A DNA stretch of 64,000 nt from NCBI RefSeq assembly GCF_002025665.1, contig NZ_CP018786.1, forward strand, positions 744,001 to 808,000, in the 5' to 3' direction. Below are positions 41,061 to 49,509 of the stretch, piece after piece (positions within the stretch are counted from its first letter, which is position 1; every line of letters begins with the position of its first letter). This DNA is from Chryseobacterium indologenes (GTDB taxonomy: Bacteria; Bacteroidota; Bacteroidia; Flavobacteriales; Weeksellaceae). Below the pieces are notes generated by a model, which worked only from the letters and a program-made list of their open reading frames with translations, ran no database searches and was not told the origin of the DNA. The translations under genes were made by a program, and so were the position numbers.

Positions 41061-41462
41061 GTGGAGGAAGTAATTGTAAAACCAGTCATTGCAAAGGAAA
41101 TCCTGGAATCTCTTCAGGCAAAAACAGAAGAGGAGAGGCAGGTGATTGTACATTGTTGTTTTCCGGCGTCACCGTTTCTGGGAAACCTGATCAGGATCTG
41201 GCATTCGACCTATCTTTTTGACAACCAGTCTGAGCATAGAAGCAAAATGATTCATGCAGAAAATATTTCAATTTCGCCCTATTGGACGCCGGTTCCTTTT
41301 ATGAAAGACTTTTGGTTTACCTTGATATTTTCCGGGCTTCCGAAAGATTGTAAAAGTTTTGATCTGAAAGAAGTGATTCCTGAGGAAGGAGGCTTTTTTG
41401 TAGAATCAATCAAGAGAAATTCTTCTGACGTATATCGTGTGAAAATATCAGAATCTTATTAA
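41061..41462 (+). CDS. Hypothetical protein before the ANT(6)-like gene
   Basis: Soluble protein of 133 aa, GTG start, with no recognised family. Features are 'VHCCFPASPFLGNLIRIWHS' (about residues 31-50), 'SPYWTPVPFMKDFWFTLIFS' and 'VIPEEGGFFVESIKRN'. Codon use looks real and its stop is only 1 bp before the next ATG, so it is co-transcribed with the nucleotidyltransferase. Confidence 0.72.
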   Translation: MEEVIVKPVIAKEILESLQAKTEEERQVIVHCCFPASPFLGNLIRIWHSTYLFDNQSEHRSKMIHAENISISPYWTPVPFMKDFWFTLIFSGLPKDCKSFDLKEVIPEEGGFFVESIKRNSSDVYRVKISESY

Positions 41463-41463
41463 T

Positions 41464-42330
41464 ATGAAAGTAAGGGAAGAAAAGCTGGAACAGATTATTC
41501 AATGGGCTGAAAACAATCCTGATATCCGTGCTGTTCTCCTGACCAGTTCATTGGTAAATCCTTATGCTCCGGTAGATGATTTTAGTGATCTTGATGTAGA
41601 ACTTGTTTTTGAAAACAGAACATCTTATGAATCCGGAAATGAATGGATCAGACTCTTTGGTGAGCCTATTTCCATGATTGAAGAAGATGACGGCGTTTTT
41701 GACGGAAAACATGCCATGAAAATGGTGTTGTACAAAGACCATGTGAAGGTTGACTTTAAACTGTATCAGGCAGCAGAGTTTATTGAAGAAATTAAAGAAG
41801 AAAACCTTCCTGAAGACTGGGACGTAGGATACAAAGTTTTAATAGATAAAGATAAGCTGACTAAGAATTTGAAACCACCAACGTATCAGTCTATCATGAT
41901 TCAGAAGCCAACGGAAAAAGAATTTCAGCAACTGATGAATGATTTCTGGTGGGATACAACCTATGTGGCAAAGTGCTTGAAGCGTGGAGATATTTTTTAC
42001 GCCAAGTTTATGTCTGAAAATATTCTCCGTACAGATTATTTTGTCCCTTTGATTGAATGGCATATTGCCGGAAATCATGACTGGCAAAATACCACAACCA
42101 ATAAACACGGAAGACTTTTCAAAAAATATTTATCACAGGATCTATGGAATAAAGTAGAAAAAACATTCTCTGGAAGCAATATTGAAGAAAACTGGAATGC
42201 ATTGTTTGCTTTTGCAGATCTTGTTCATGAGTTGGGAATTTCACTGGCTGAAAAGCTTCATTTTATCTATCCGGCAAAGCTGGAGGATGATATTCGGAAC
42301 TATCTTAAGGAAGTACAGACAATGCCTTAA
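41464..42330 (+). CDS. ANT(6)-like aminoglycoside adenylyltransferase
   Basis: Nucleotidyltransferase of 288 aa, the length of the streptomycin 6-adenylyltransferase (AadE/ANT(6)) family. The active site 'LLTSSLVNPYAPVDDFSDLD' (about residues 24-43) contains the Ser and Asp-x-Asp pair, and 'VKVDFKLYQ' gives the third acid. The C-terminal helical domain 'DFWWDTTYVAKCLKRGDIFYAK' is typical. This is a chromosomal homologue with no mobile element around, so resistance activity is unproven. Confidence 0.85.
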   Translation: MKVREEKLEQIIQWAENNPDIRAVLLTSSLVNPYAPVDDFSDLDVELVFENRTSYESGNEWIRLFGEPISMIEEDDGVFDGKHAMKMVLYKDHVKVDFKLYQAAEFIEEIKEENLPEDWDVGYKVLIDKDKLTKNLKPPTYQSIMIQKPTEKEFQQLMNDFWWDTTYVAKCLKRGDIFYAKFMSENILRTDYFVPLIEWHIAGNHDWQNTTTNKHGRLFKKYLSQDLWNKVEKTFSGSNIEENWNALFAFADLVHELGISLAEKLHFIYPAKLEDDIRNYLKEVQTMP

Positions 42331-42332
42331 TT

Positions 42333-43913
42333 TCAGGCAAATTCATTCTGCTTAATAAGATTTTCAATACAATATTCTGCAATGGCCGTAATGGTTACAA
42401 ACGGGTTCACACCAATGGTTCCCGGAATTAAAGATCCATCCAGAACATAGAGATTTTCATGATCTTTGAGTTTTCCATATGAGTTGGTTGCTTCTCCTAA
42501 AACACACCCACCAAGCGGATGATAACAAATATCTGCCCCAAAGCCATTATCGAAAAGAAGATGACTTCTGGTACCGCCATTAGCTTTATTCATTTTGCGG
42601 ATAAAATACTGCGCATTTTCTTTCATTTTGATAGTGTTGCTTTCATTCCAGTTTAATGTCAGTGACTTGCTGGCTTTATGGTAAGCAACTTCTCCTTTTT
42701 TATCCACCCTGTTGATCAGCAGATACAAAGCGGTGGCAACATCCATTCCCATTGGCAGAGGGGCAATTTCTGTGAAAAACGGATGCTCAGGATCATCCCA
42801 GTTATCAATTCCTCCTACAGGGATAGTGGATTGCTTAGCTCCGGTGCCACCAGACAAAGGCTTAACCCAGTTTCTTCCTGTCATGAAATTTCCGTTATTT
42901 CCCCAGTTTTTGCCAATCTTTTCATGGATGGGAAACCCGTTTTCTGCATTGGATTGCAGCAGCAGCTGTAAAGTGCCCATAGTTCCTGCAGAAAGAATCA
43001 GTTTTTTACAGTTGAAAACTTTGTTAGTAATCAAAGTCCCGGAAGTATCAGTCTGCTGCACATTTAATGTATAGCTTTTGTCATCATTCAATTGAATAGT
43101 CTGGACACGATGAAGATCAAGAATTTCTAAATTTCCGGTCTCCATTGCTTTTCTGAGATAGGTTTTATCTAAACTGTTTTTCCCGTGATTGTTTCCATAA
43201 ATCACTTCAGTATTAAGAGCTGAACGGGGAACTTCATTCCGGAACTCTTTTTCCATGTATTTAAAATCATACACATTCGGAACCCGAATGGTTTTAAAAC
43301 CGGCTTTATGAGCTTCTTCTTCACCCACCCGCGTAAATTTATAATATGGACAGTCTTTCAGAAACTGTTCGTCAATCACATTTACTTTAAGTTCTTCCCG
43401 TACCAGAGGAAAGTAATGGCCATAAAATTTTTCAGCATCAAGATCAGGGAAAACCTCTTTGAAATAGCTTTCTTTAGGAGTGACAGCCATTCCGCCATTC
43501 ACCAGAGAACCTCCGCCTACACCTCTTCCTACCCAGATTTTAATATGATCAAAATCCAGACGGTCCAGTGTTCCGGTAAAAGGAGTCAGCGAAAAAATAT
43601 TCATAAAAGGAGCAATACTTTTGTTTTTCAGCCATGCAGAACTTTTCCCTGGTTTCAACAGATTGGAATAGGGAATTCCTGCTTTTTCCCAGTTAAGCCC
43701 CATCTCCAGTAGTACTACTTTTTTTCCGGCTTCACACAGACGAAGGGCAGATACAGCACCTCCATATCCACTGCCAATAATAACAATCGGAACATCATGA
43801 TATTCCTTTATCCGATTGTTTCTTCTTTCCGCAGCATGAAATAACTCGGATTGAAGAAAGTAAAATCCTGATATTGCCAAAACACCGGTCTTAATGAAGC
43901 TTTTTCTGTCCAT
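42333..43913 (-). CDS. GMC oxidoreductase, cholesterol-oxidase-like
   Basis: Flavoprotein of 526 aa with an export-type N-terminus ('DRKSFIKTGVLAISGFYFL', Tat-like but with a single Arg). The FAD motif is 'IVIIGSGYGGAVSALRLCEAG' (about residues 44-64, partly quoted) and 'VGRGVGGGSLVNGGM' marks the cholesterol-oxidase branch. The C-terminal 'YHPLGGCVLGEATNSYGK' and 'GTIGVNPFVTITAIAE' complete the GMC fold. The substrate is a sterol-like or other alcohol; unknown here. Convergent with the ANT(6)-like gene, 2 bp apart. Confidence 0.87.
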   Translation of the reverse strand: MDRKSFIKTGVLAISGFYFLQSELFHAAERRNNRIKEYHDVPIVIIGSGYGGAVSALRLCEAGKKVVLLEMGLNWEKAGIPYSNLLKPGKSSAWLKNKSIAPFMNIFSLTPFTGTLDRLDFDHIKIWVGRGVGGGSLVNGGMAVTPKESYFKEVFPDLDAEKFYGHYFPLVREELKVNVIDEQFLKDCPYYKFTRVGEEEAHKAGFKTIRVPNVYDFKYMEKEFRNEVPRSALNTEVIYGNNHGKNSLDKTYLRKAMETGNLEILDLHRVQTIQLNDDKSYTLNVQQTDTSGTLITNKVFNCKKLILSAGTMGTLQLLLQSNAENGFPIHEKIGKNWGNNGNFMTGRNWVKPLSGGTGAKQSTIPVGGIDNWDDPEHPFFTEIAPLPMGMDVATALYLLINRVDKKGEVAYHKASKSLTLNWNESNTIKMKENAQYFIRKMNKANGGTRSHLLFDNGFGADICYHPLGGCVLGEATNSYGKLKDHENLYVLDGSLIPGTIGVNPFVTITAIAEYCIENLIKQNEFA

Positions 43914-44044
43914 GAGCTTTGTTTTTCAAAAAGTATGCTACATATGCAGGTGCTTATTTTATTTATTACAGATTATATCTTTTTATTACAATTTTAACTT
44001 TTATTGTTTCGGAAATTCATAGTTTTACTTATAATTTTAAATTC

Positions 44045-44662
44045 ATGAAAAAATATATCATACTCTTTCTATTGCTTCCACTATGGGTTTTTTCTCAAAA
44101 AAAGATGTCAAAGGAAGAGAAAGAAGTACAGAAATTTCAGAAAGAACTTAATGCCGAATACCTCAATCCAAAAGAAACTCCATTAAGAGGTGATAATTTT
44201 AAAAATTTTAAAAAACATCCTTTCTTTCCTTTTGATGCTAAATACAGAGTTACTGCAGAATTTGTAAAATCAGAAGATACAAAACCCTTTGATCTTCCTA
44301 CGTCTTCAGGAAAAACAAAATCTTATCAGGAATACGGAAAAGCAACATTTACACTGGATGGGAAACCTTATACCGTTACTTTATACCAGAGTCTGGATTT
44401 GATCAAACAGGAAAAATATAAAGATTATCTCTTCCTTCCGTTCCGTGATGCTACCAATGAAAAGGAAACCTACGGAGGAGGGAAATATATGGATCTTAAA
44501 ATCCCGAAAGGAAATACCATTGTGCTTGATTTTAATCAATCCTATCATCCTTTCTGTGCTTACAATGCTTATGATTACAATTGCCCTATTGTTCCTGAGG
44601 AAAATAAACTTCCCGTGGAAATACGTGCTGGGGTAATGTATGAAGATATTTACCATCACTAA
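44045..44662 (+). CDS. DUF1684 protein, exported
   Basis: Protein of 205 aa with a signal peptide (residues 1-18, ending 'WVFSQ'). The DUF1684 domain is recognised by 'YLFLPFRDATNEKETYGGGKYMD' segment (quoted in parts: 'FLPFRDATNEKETYGGG'), 'LDFNQSYHPFCAYNAYDYNC' and 'PVEIRAGV'. Family function is unknown. I chose ATG 44045 because the signal peptide starts there; the open frame begins further upstream at 43919 with non-family sequence. Confidence 0.88.
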   Translation: MKKYIILFLLLPLWVFSQKKMSKEEKEVQKFQKELNAEYLNPKETPLRGDNFKNFKKHPFFPFDAKYRVTAEFVKSEDTKPFDLPTSSGKTKSYQEYGKATFTLDGKPYTVTLYQSLDLIKQEKYKDYLFLPFRDATNEKETYGGGKYMDLKIPKGNTIVLDFNQSYHPFCAYNAYDYNCPIVPEENKLPVEIRAGVMYEDIYHH

Positions 44663-44666
44663 TACT

Positions 44667-45140
44667 ATGATACACTTAGAATTCTTTAAACCAGAAGATC
44701 TTTCCGGAGTCAGTTATGCTTTGGATGAAAATCAGATGAGATTTACAGCAACTGCTCAGCAGGCCTTACAAAGCATCAGCGAACGGGATGATGATGACGC
44801 ATTTCCCGTGACAATCTTTGAAAGTGATCTGCCTGTAGGTTTTTTTGTCCTTGATTTTGGAAAAGATAAATTAGATCTTACGGATAATGAGAATTCGGTT
44901 TTACTGCGTTCCCTTTCTGTGAATCCCCAAATGCAGGGCAAAGGAATTGGAAAAGCGGCGATGCTTGAAGTGGGTACTTTTGTTAGAAACCGTTTCAATA
45001 GCTGTGATGAAATTGTACTTGCTGTCAACCAGAAAAATGAATCTGCTTACCATATTTATCTTCAGGCAGGATACATTTATGATGGTAAAACCAGAATAGG
45101 AAGAAGCGGACCTCAATACCTGATGTACAAAAAACTTTAA
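44667..45140 (+). CDS. GNAT family N-acetyltransferase
   Basis: Acetyltransferase of 157 aa. The acetyl-CoA motif A is 'LSVNPQMQGKGIGKAAML' (about residues 80-97), followed by 'EIVLAVNQKNESAYHIYLQAGY'-type motif B (quoted in part). The substrate amine is unknown. ATG 44667 begins 4 bp after the DUF1684 stop; an in-frame ATG at 44640 would overlap that gene by 23 bp. Probably co-transcribed with it. Confidence 0.85.
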   Translation: MIHLEFFKPEDLSGVSYALDENQMRFTATAQQALQSISERDDDDAFPVTIFESDLPVGFFVLDFGKDKLDLTDNENSVLLRSLSVNPQMQGKGIGKAAMLEVGTFVRNRFNSCDEIVLAVNQKNESAYHIYLQAGYIYDGKTRIGRSGPQYLMYKKL

Positions 45141-45184
45141 TAAAATTTTAAAATCATAATTTTTTATCTGCTGATATCTTTCCC

Positions 45185-45192
45185 TAACTTTG
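45185..45192 (+). promoter_or_regulatory. -7 element of the SDR gene
   Basis: TAACTTTG, matching TAnnTTTG, lies 22 nt before the ATG of the SDR gene. Confidence 0.6.
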
Positions 45193-45213
45193 AGTAACAT
45201 CAAATTATAAAAC

Positions 45214-46023
45214 ATGGAAATATCACTTCAGAATCAGGTAGCTGTAGTCACAGGAGCTTCCAGTGGAATCGGTTCAGGAATTGCAAAATCATTGGCAGCA
45301 GCAGGAGCAACAGTCATTGTTAATCATTCTTCAGAAAGATCTGCAGAAGAAGCTAAAGCTGTTTTAAAAGAAATAACGGATGCGGGAGGTAAAGGAATAA
45401 CCTACCAGTGTGATGTTTCCAAAGAAGATCAGGTAGTGAAGATGTTTCAGGATGTTGTTTCTGAATTACAAACGGTAGATATTCTGATCAATAATGCAGG
45501 TATTCAAAAGGATGAGAAATTCACTGAAATGACTATGGATCAATGGAATGCTGTGATAGGAGTCAACCTGACCGGACAGTTTCTTTGTGCCAGAGAAGCT
45601 ATTAAAGAATTTCTAAGAAGAGGAATTGATCCTTCAAGGTCTGTTGCCTGTGGAAAAATCATTCATATCAGTTCAGTACATGAGATTATTCCATGGGCAG
45701 GACATGCTAATTATGCTTCCAGTAAAGGTGCAGTCAGAATGCTGATGCAGACATTAGCTCAGGAATATGGTGCAGACAAAATTCGTGTCAATTCCATTTG
45801 TCCGGGAGCTATTCAGACACCGATTAACCAGAATGCATGGGGCACTCCGGAAGCCCTCAATTCTCTTCTTACTCTTATTCCCTATAACCGGATCGGTCAG
45901 CCTCAGGATATTGGAAACTTAGCCGTATTTCTTGCGAGTGACCTTGCAGATTATATTACAGGAACCAGCATCTTCGTGGATGGTGGAATGACTACGTTTG
46001 AGAGTTTTTCTACGGGAGGATAG
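45214..46023 (+). CDS. SDR oxidoreductase, glucose 1-dehydrogenase type
   Basis: Classical short-chain dehydrogenase of 269 aa. The cofactor motif 'VVTGASSGIGSGIA' is at residues 11-24, 'NNAG' near 95, catalytic Ser in 'IIHISSVHE', and Tyr-x3-Lys in 'NYASSKGAV'. The sequence fits the glucose 1-dehydrogenase branch that oxidises beta-D-glucose with NAD(P). The GH63-like glucosidase follows 120 bp downstream on the same strand, a pairing that would couple glucose release and oxidation. Confidence 0.88.
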   Translation: MEISLQNQVAVVTGASSGIGSGIAKSLAAAGATVIVNHSSERSAEEAKAVLKEITDAGGKGITYQCDVSKEDQVVKMFQDVVSELQTVDILINNAGIQKDEKFTEMTMDQWNAVIGVNLTGQFLCAREAIKEFLRRGIDPSRSVACGKIIHISSVHEIIPWAGHANYASSKGAVRMLMQTLAQEYGADKIRVNSICPGAIQTPINQNAWGTPEALNSLLTLIPYNRIGQPQDIGNLAVFLASDLADYITGTSIFVDGGMTTFESFSTGG

Positions 46024-46143
46024 GGGAGTTCAGAACTCAAGGATTAAAGTTCAAAGTTTAAGGTTCAAGGTTTAAAGTTTCTGAGGTTGTTCTCAGAGCT
46101 TGAAAAGAAATTAAATATAGCTCATTATTCATAATTATCGCTT

Positions 46144-48816
46144 ATGTCAGAAAAACAGAGAATTTCAGATGTTTCATGGAAAAAATGGGGACCTTATGTC
46201 AGTAACCGTGAATGGGGACTTGTTCGTGAGGACTACAGTGAAAACGGAGATGCATGGAACTATACCAATCATGATACTGCTGAAGCCAAAACCTACCGTT
46301 GGGGTGAAGAAGGAATATGTGGAATCTGTGATGATCTCCAGAAGCTTGTATTTTCTGTAGGATTTTGGAATAAAAAAGATAAAATGGTTAAAGAGCGGTT
46401 CTTTGGACTCACCAATGGCCAGGGAAACCACGGTGAAGATGTTAAAGAATATTTTTACTATCTGGATTCCACCCCTACGCATTCTTACATGAAGATGCTG
46501 TATAAGTATCCTCAAAATGCTTTTCCTTATGAAGATCTCATAAAAACAAATGCTGCAAGAGGAAAAGAGGAAGCTGAATATGAATTGCTTGATACAGGGA
46601 TTTTTGATCACAATGAATACTTTGACATCTTTATTGAATATGCAAAAGAAAGTCAGAATGATATCCTTGTAAGACTAACAGTAGTCAATAAATCCGAAAA
46701 AGAAGCACCTTTGGTAATTCTTCCGACTGTCTGGTTCAGGAATACATGGAATTGGGGATATGATGATTATAGACCACAATTGTCTGCTGAAGATGCAGAT
46801 CATATTAAAATCAATCATCAGGATATCGAGGTTAAAAATGTCTATGCAAAACAATCTTTAAAGACATTGTTTTGTAACAACGAGACCAATAATGAAAGGC
46901 TTTACCAATCTTCCAATGAGTCAAAATACTGTAAAGACGGGATTAATAATTTTGTGATGACGGGAAATTCTCAGTCTGTGAATCCCCAAAATACTGGAAC
47001 CAAAGCTTCTTTCTTTATTGATGAGGATTTTAAAGGCGGAGAATCAAAAACATTTGAATTCAGGCTTTCAGATAAAGATATAAGAGGACCTTTTAAAGAT
47101 TTTGAGATTCTTTTTGAACAAAGACAGAAAGAAGCAAATGAGTTTTATGCAGAAATTCAGAAAGGAATTGCTTCAGAAGATGAAAAACTGGTTCAGAGAC
47201 AGGCTTTTGCCGGAATGCTTTGGAATAAAATGTTTTATCACTACAATGTAGAAAAATGGCTGAAAGGTGATCCTGCAGAAATGCCACCGCCAAAGTCCCG
47301 TGAAACTATAAGAAACTACGACTGGAAGCATCTTAACAATGAACATATCATTTCAATGCCCGATAAATGGGAATATCCATGGTATGCAACATGGGATCTG
47401 GCATTTCATACCATCAGTTTTTCGCTGATAGATCCGGATTTTGCAAAACATCAGCTAAAACTTTTCCTGTTTGAATGGTATATGCATCCCAACGGACAGC
47501 TACCTGCTTACGAGTGGAATTTCAGTGATGTAAATCCTCCGGTACATGCATGGGCAGTTTTCAGGGTATTCAAAATTGATGAATATTTAAAAGATAAACC
47601 CGATCTGGAATTTCTGGAAAGTGCTTTCCAAAAGTTATTGATGAATTTTACATGGTGGGTTAATAAGAAAGACCTTAACGGAAATAATATCTTTGAAGGC
47701 GGATTCCTGGGGCTTGATAATATTGGGGTTTTTGACCGGAATTCTGTTTTACCCAACGGAGAACAGCTGGAGCAGTCGGACGGAACGAGCTGGATGGCGA
47801 TGTTTGCCCTGAATATGATGAGAATTGCTTTGGAACTGGCACTCTATAACAATGTATATGAGGAAATGGCGATGAAGTTTTTCGAACACTTTCTGGCTAT
47901 TGCCCATTCACTGGACAATATGGGTGATGAAAATTTCAGTCTTTGGGATGAACAGGATGAATTTTTCTATGATGCCATAGCTTCCAGCGACGGAACTCAT
48001 ATGTATTTGAAATTGAGAACCATTGTCGGACTAATTCCGATGTTTGCCGTTGAGGTCATCGATGATGAAATGATTGAAAATCTTCCCAATTTCAAGAAAA
48101 GAATGAAATGGGTGCTGGATAATAAACCTGAACTGGCTTCTCTGGTTTCAAGATGGGAAGTGAAAGGACAGGATTCCAAACACCTTTTGTCTCTGCTTCG
48201 GGGGCATCGTTTGAAAAGACTGTTAAACCGAATGTTGAATCCGGATGAATTCCTGAGTGATTACGGAGTAAGAGCTTTATCCAAAGAATATGAAACCAAT
48301 CCTTACACTTTAACATTAAATGATACGAATTACAGCGTGAAATATACACCTGCTGAAAGTGATAGCGGACTTTTTGGTGGAAATAGCAACTGGCGCGGTC
48401 CGGTGTGGTTTCCTATCAATTTCCTTATTATTGACAGCCTTCAGCGTTTTTTCTTTTATTACAGCCCGGATTTTTTAGTGGAATATCCTACAGGAAGCGG
48501 TAATTATTCTAGCCTGGATCAGATTGCAGATTCCTTAAACAAGAGATTAGCCAAGATATTTTTAAAGGATGAAAATGGGAAACGCCCGGTTCATGGACAG
48601 TATGAAAGATTTCAGACCGATCCTGATTTTAAAGATTATATTTTGTTCTATGAATATTTTCACGGCGACAACGGCCGTGGAGTAGGAGCTTCTCATCAGA
48701 CGGGCTGGACAGGACTTATTGCTAAGATTCTTCAACCTAGATTTTCCAAAAAAGAAATGGCAGAATCCGAAACAGAAATGCCGGAAGATATTGGAAAAGC
48801 AACAGGGAAGGAATAA
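46144..48816 (+). CDS. GH63/MGH1-like glucosidase
   Basis: Large cytoplasmic glycoside hydrolase of 890 aa without signal peptide. N-terminal beta-domain with 'YVSNREWGLVREDYSENGDAW' (quoted in part: 'SNREWGLVREDYS') and a C-terminal (alpha/alpha)6 barrel with 'WDLAFHTISFSLIDPDFAKH', 'LPAYEWNFSDVNPPVHAWA' and 'GPVWFPINFLII'. This is the bacterial GH63 type related to processing alpha-glucosidase, mannosylglycerate or trehalose-like hydrolases. Acid residues of both conserved loops are present. Substrate probably an alpha-glucoside. Confidence 0.85.
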   Translation: MSEKQRISDVSWKKWGPYVSNREWGLVREDYSENGDAWNYTNHDTAEAKTYRWGEEGICGICDDLQKLVFSVGFWNKKDKMVKERFFGLTNGQGNHGEDVKEYFYYLDSTPTHSYMKMLYKYPQNAFPYEDLIKTNAARGKEEAEYELLDTGIFDHNEYFDIFIEYAKESQNDILVRLTVVNKSEKEAPLVILPTVWFRNTWNWGYDDYRPQLSAEDADHIKINHQDIEVKNVYAKQSLKTLFCNNETNNERLYQSSNESKYCKDGINNFVMTGNSQSVNPQNTGTKASFFIDEDFKGGESKTFEFRLSDKDIRGPFKDFEILFEQRQKEANEFYAEIQKGIASEDEKLVQRQAFAGMLWNKMFYHYNVEKWLKGDPAEMPPPKSRETIRNYDWKHLNNEHIISMPDKWEYPWYATWDLAFHTISFSLIDPDFAKHQLKLFLFEWYMHPNGQLPAYEWNFSDVNPPVHAWAVFRVFKIDEYLKDKPDLEFLESAFQKLLMNFTWWVNKKDLNGNNIFEGGFLGLDNIGVFDRNSVLPNGEQLEQSDGTSWMAMFALNMMRIALELALYNNVYEEMAMKFFEHFLAIAHSLDNMGDENFSLWDEQDEFFYDAIASSDGTHMYLKLRTIVGLIPMFAVEVIDDEMIENLPNFKKRMKWVLDNKPELASLVSRWEVKGQDSKHLLSLLRGHRLKRLLNRMLNPDEFLSDYGVRALSKEYETNPYTLTLNDTNYSVKYTPAESDSGLFGGNSNWRGPVWFPINFLIIDSLQRFFFYYSPDFLVEYPTGSGNYSSLDQIADSLNKRLAKIFLKDENGKRPVHGQYERFQTDPDFKDYILFYEYFHGDNGRGVGASHQTGWTGLIAKILQPRFSKKEMAESETEMPEDIGKATGKE

Positions 48817-48822
48817 TATTAT

Positions 48823-49509
48823 CTATTCAAATATCTGCTGTATAATTTCCAAGGAGGCAGGAGTTTTGAAATCCGTGATATGATAATGATAGTATACTAA
48901 AAGACTGTCAAGGAAATCTTTTCTTAAGGAGGAATGGATTTTTGTGGCGTAAAAATCTTCTGCACAAAGTGCTTCTTTCCACAGCATGGAAATTTCTTCA
49001 TTGAAAAGCTGGTGGCTTATTCCCAGTGAAAAAGTGCCTGTTTCCGGATCTAAAAACCTGCCTTCGCTCAATAAGGGTGCAACACCCTGAATTTTTAAAA
49101 AAGCAAGCAAAAACAGAAGATGTGCCTGATAATTTTTATTGGTCAGCTCACTGATAAGATGATCAATACAAGAATAGATCGGAATATTTTTATTCTCATG
49201 TTTAAGAATATGACTCAGAAAATCTGAGATAAAGAAAATGACGGTATTGACCTTGATGTCTGTATAAATATCATTGTTTTTTACCAGTTCAAACTTTGAA
49301 ACAGACGGAATACCGTTGCCTCGTGATGGATTTACAGAAAAATTGAGCTGGCTCAACGGTTGAAGCAAGGCTTTCTTTTTATTCTTTTTGGAATAAATTC
49401 CCTTCAGAAAATAGCTCTGGAAACCTTCTTCTTCTGTAAAACAATGCAATACAGCATCATTTTCCCCATATTTGATAAATGAAAGTAAAAAACCGTTTTG
49501 TGAATTCAT
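48823..49509 (-). CDS. recO: DNA repair protein RecO
   Basis: RecO of 228 aa: N-terminal OB fold ('GFLLSFIKYGENDAVLHCFT' at residues 6-25, 'YFLKGIYSKKNKKKALLQPL') and a C-terminal helical domain. RecO, with RecR, loads RecA onto SSB-coated single-stranded DNA in gap repair. The zinc-binding Cys cluster of some RecO proteins is absent, as common in Bacteroidetes. It overlaps the end of porZ by one base, so the two are translationally coupled. Confidence 0.9.
   Translation of the reverse strand: MNSQNGFLLSFIKYGENDAVLHCFTEEEGFQSYFLKGIYSKKNKKKALLQPLSQLNFSVNPSRGNGIPSVSKFELVKNNDIYTDIKVNTVIFFISDFLSHILKHENKNIPIYSCIDHLISELTNKNYQAHLLFLLAFLKIQGVAPLLSEGRFLDPETGTFSLGISHQLFNEEISMLWKEALCAEDFYATKIHSSLRKDFLDSLLVYYHYHITDFKTPASLEIIQQIFE

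Noticed and set aside
41464..42330. Acquired resistance gene on a mobile element
   Set aside because: No integrase, IS or composition change surrounds the ANT(6)-like gene; it looks like a chromosomal homologue.
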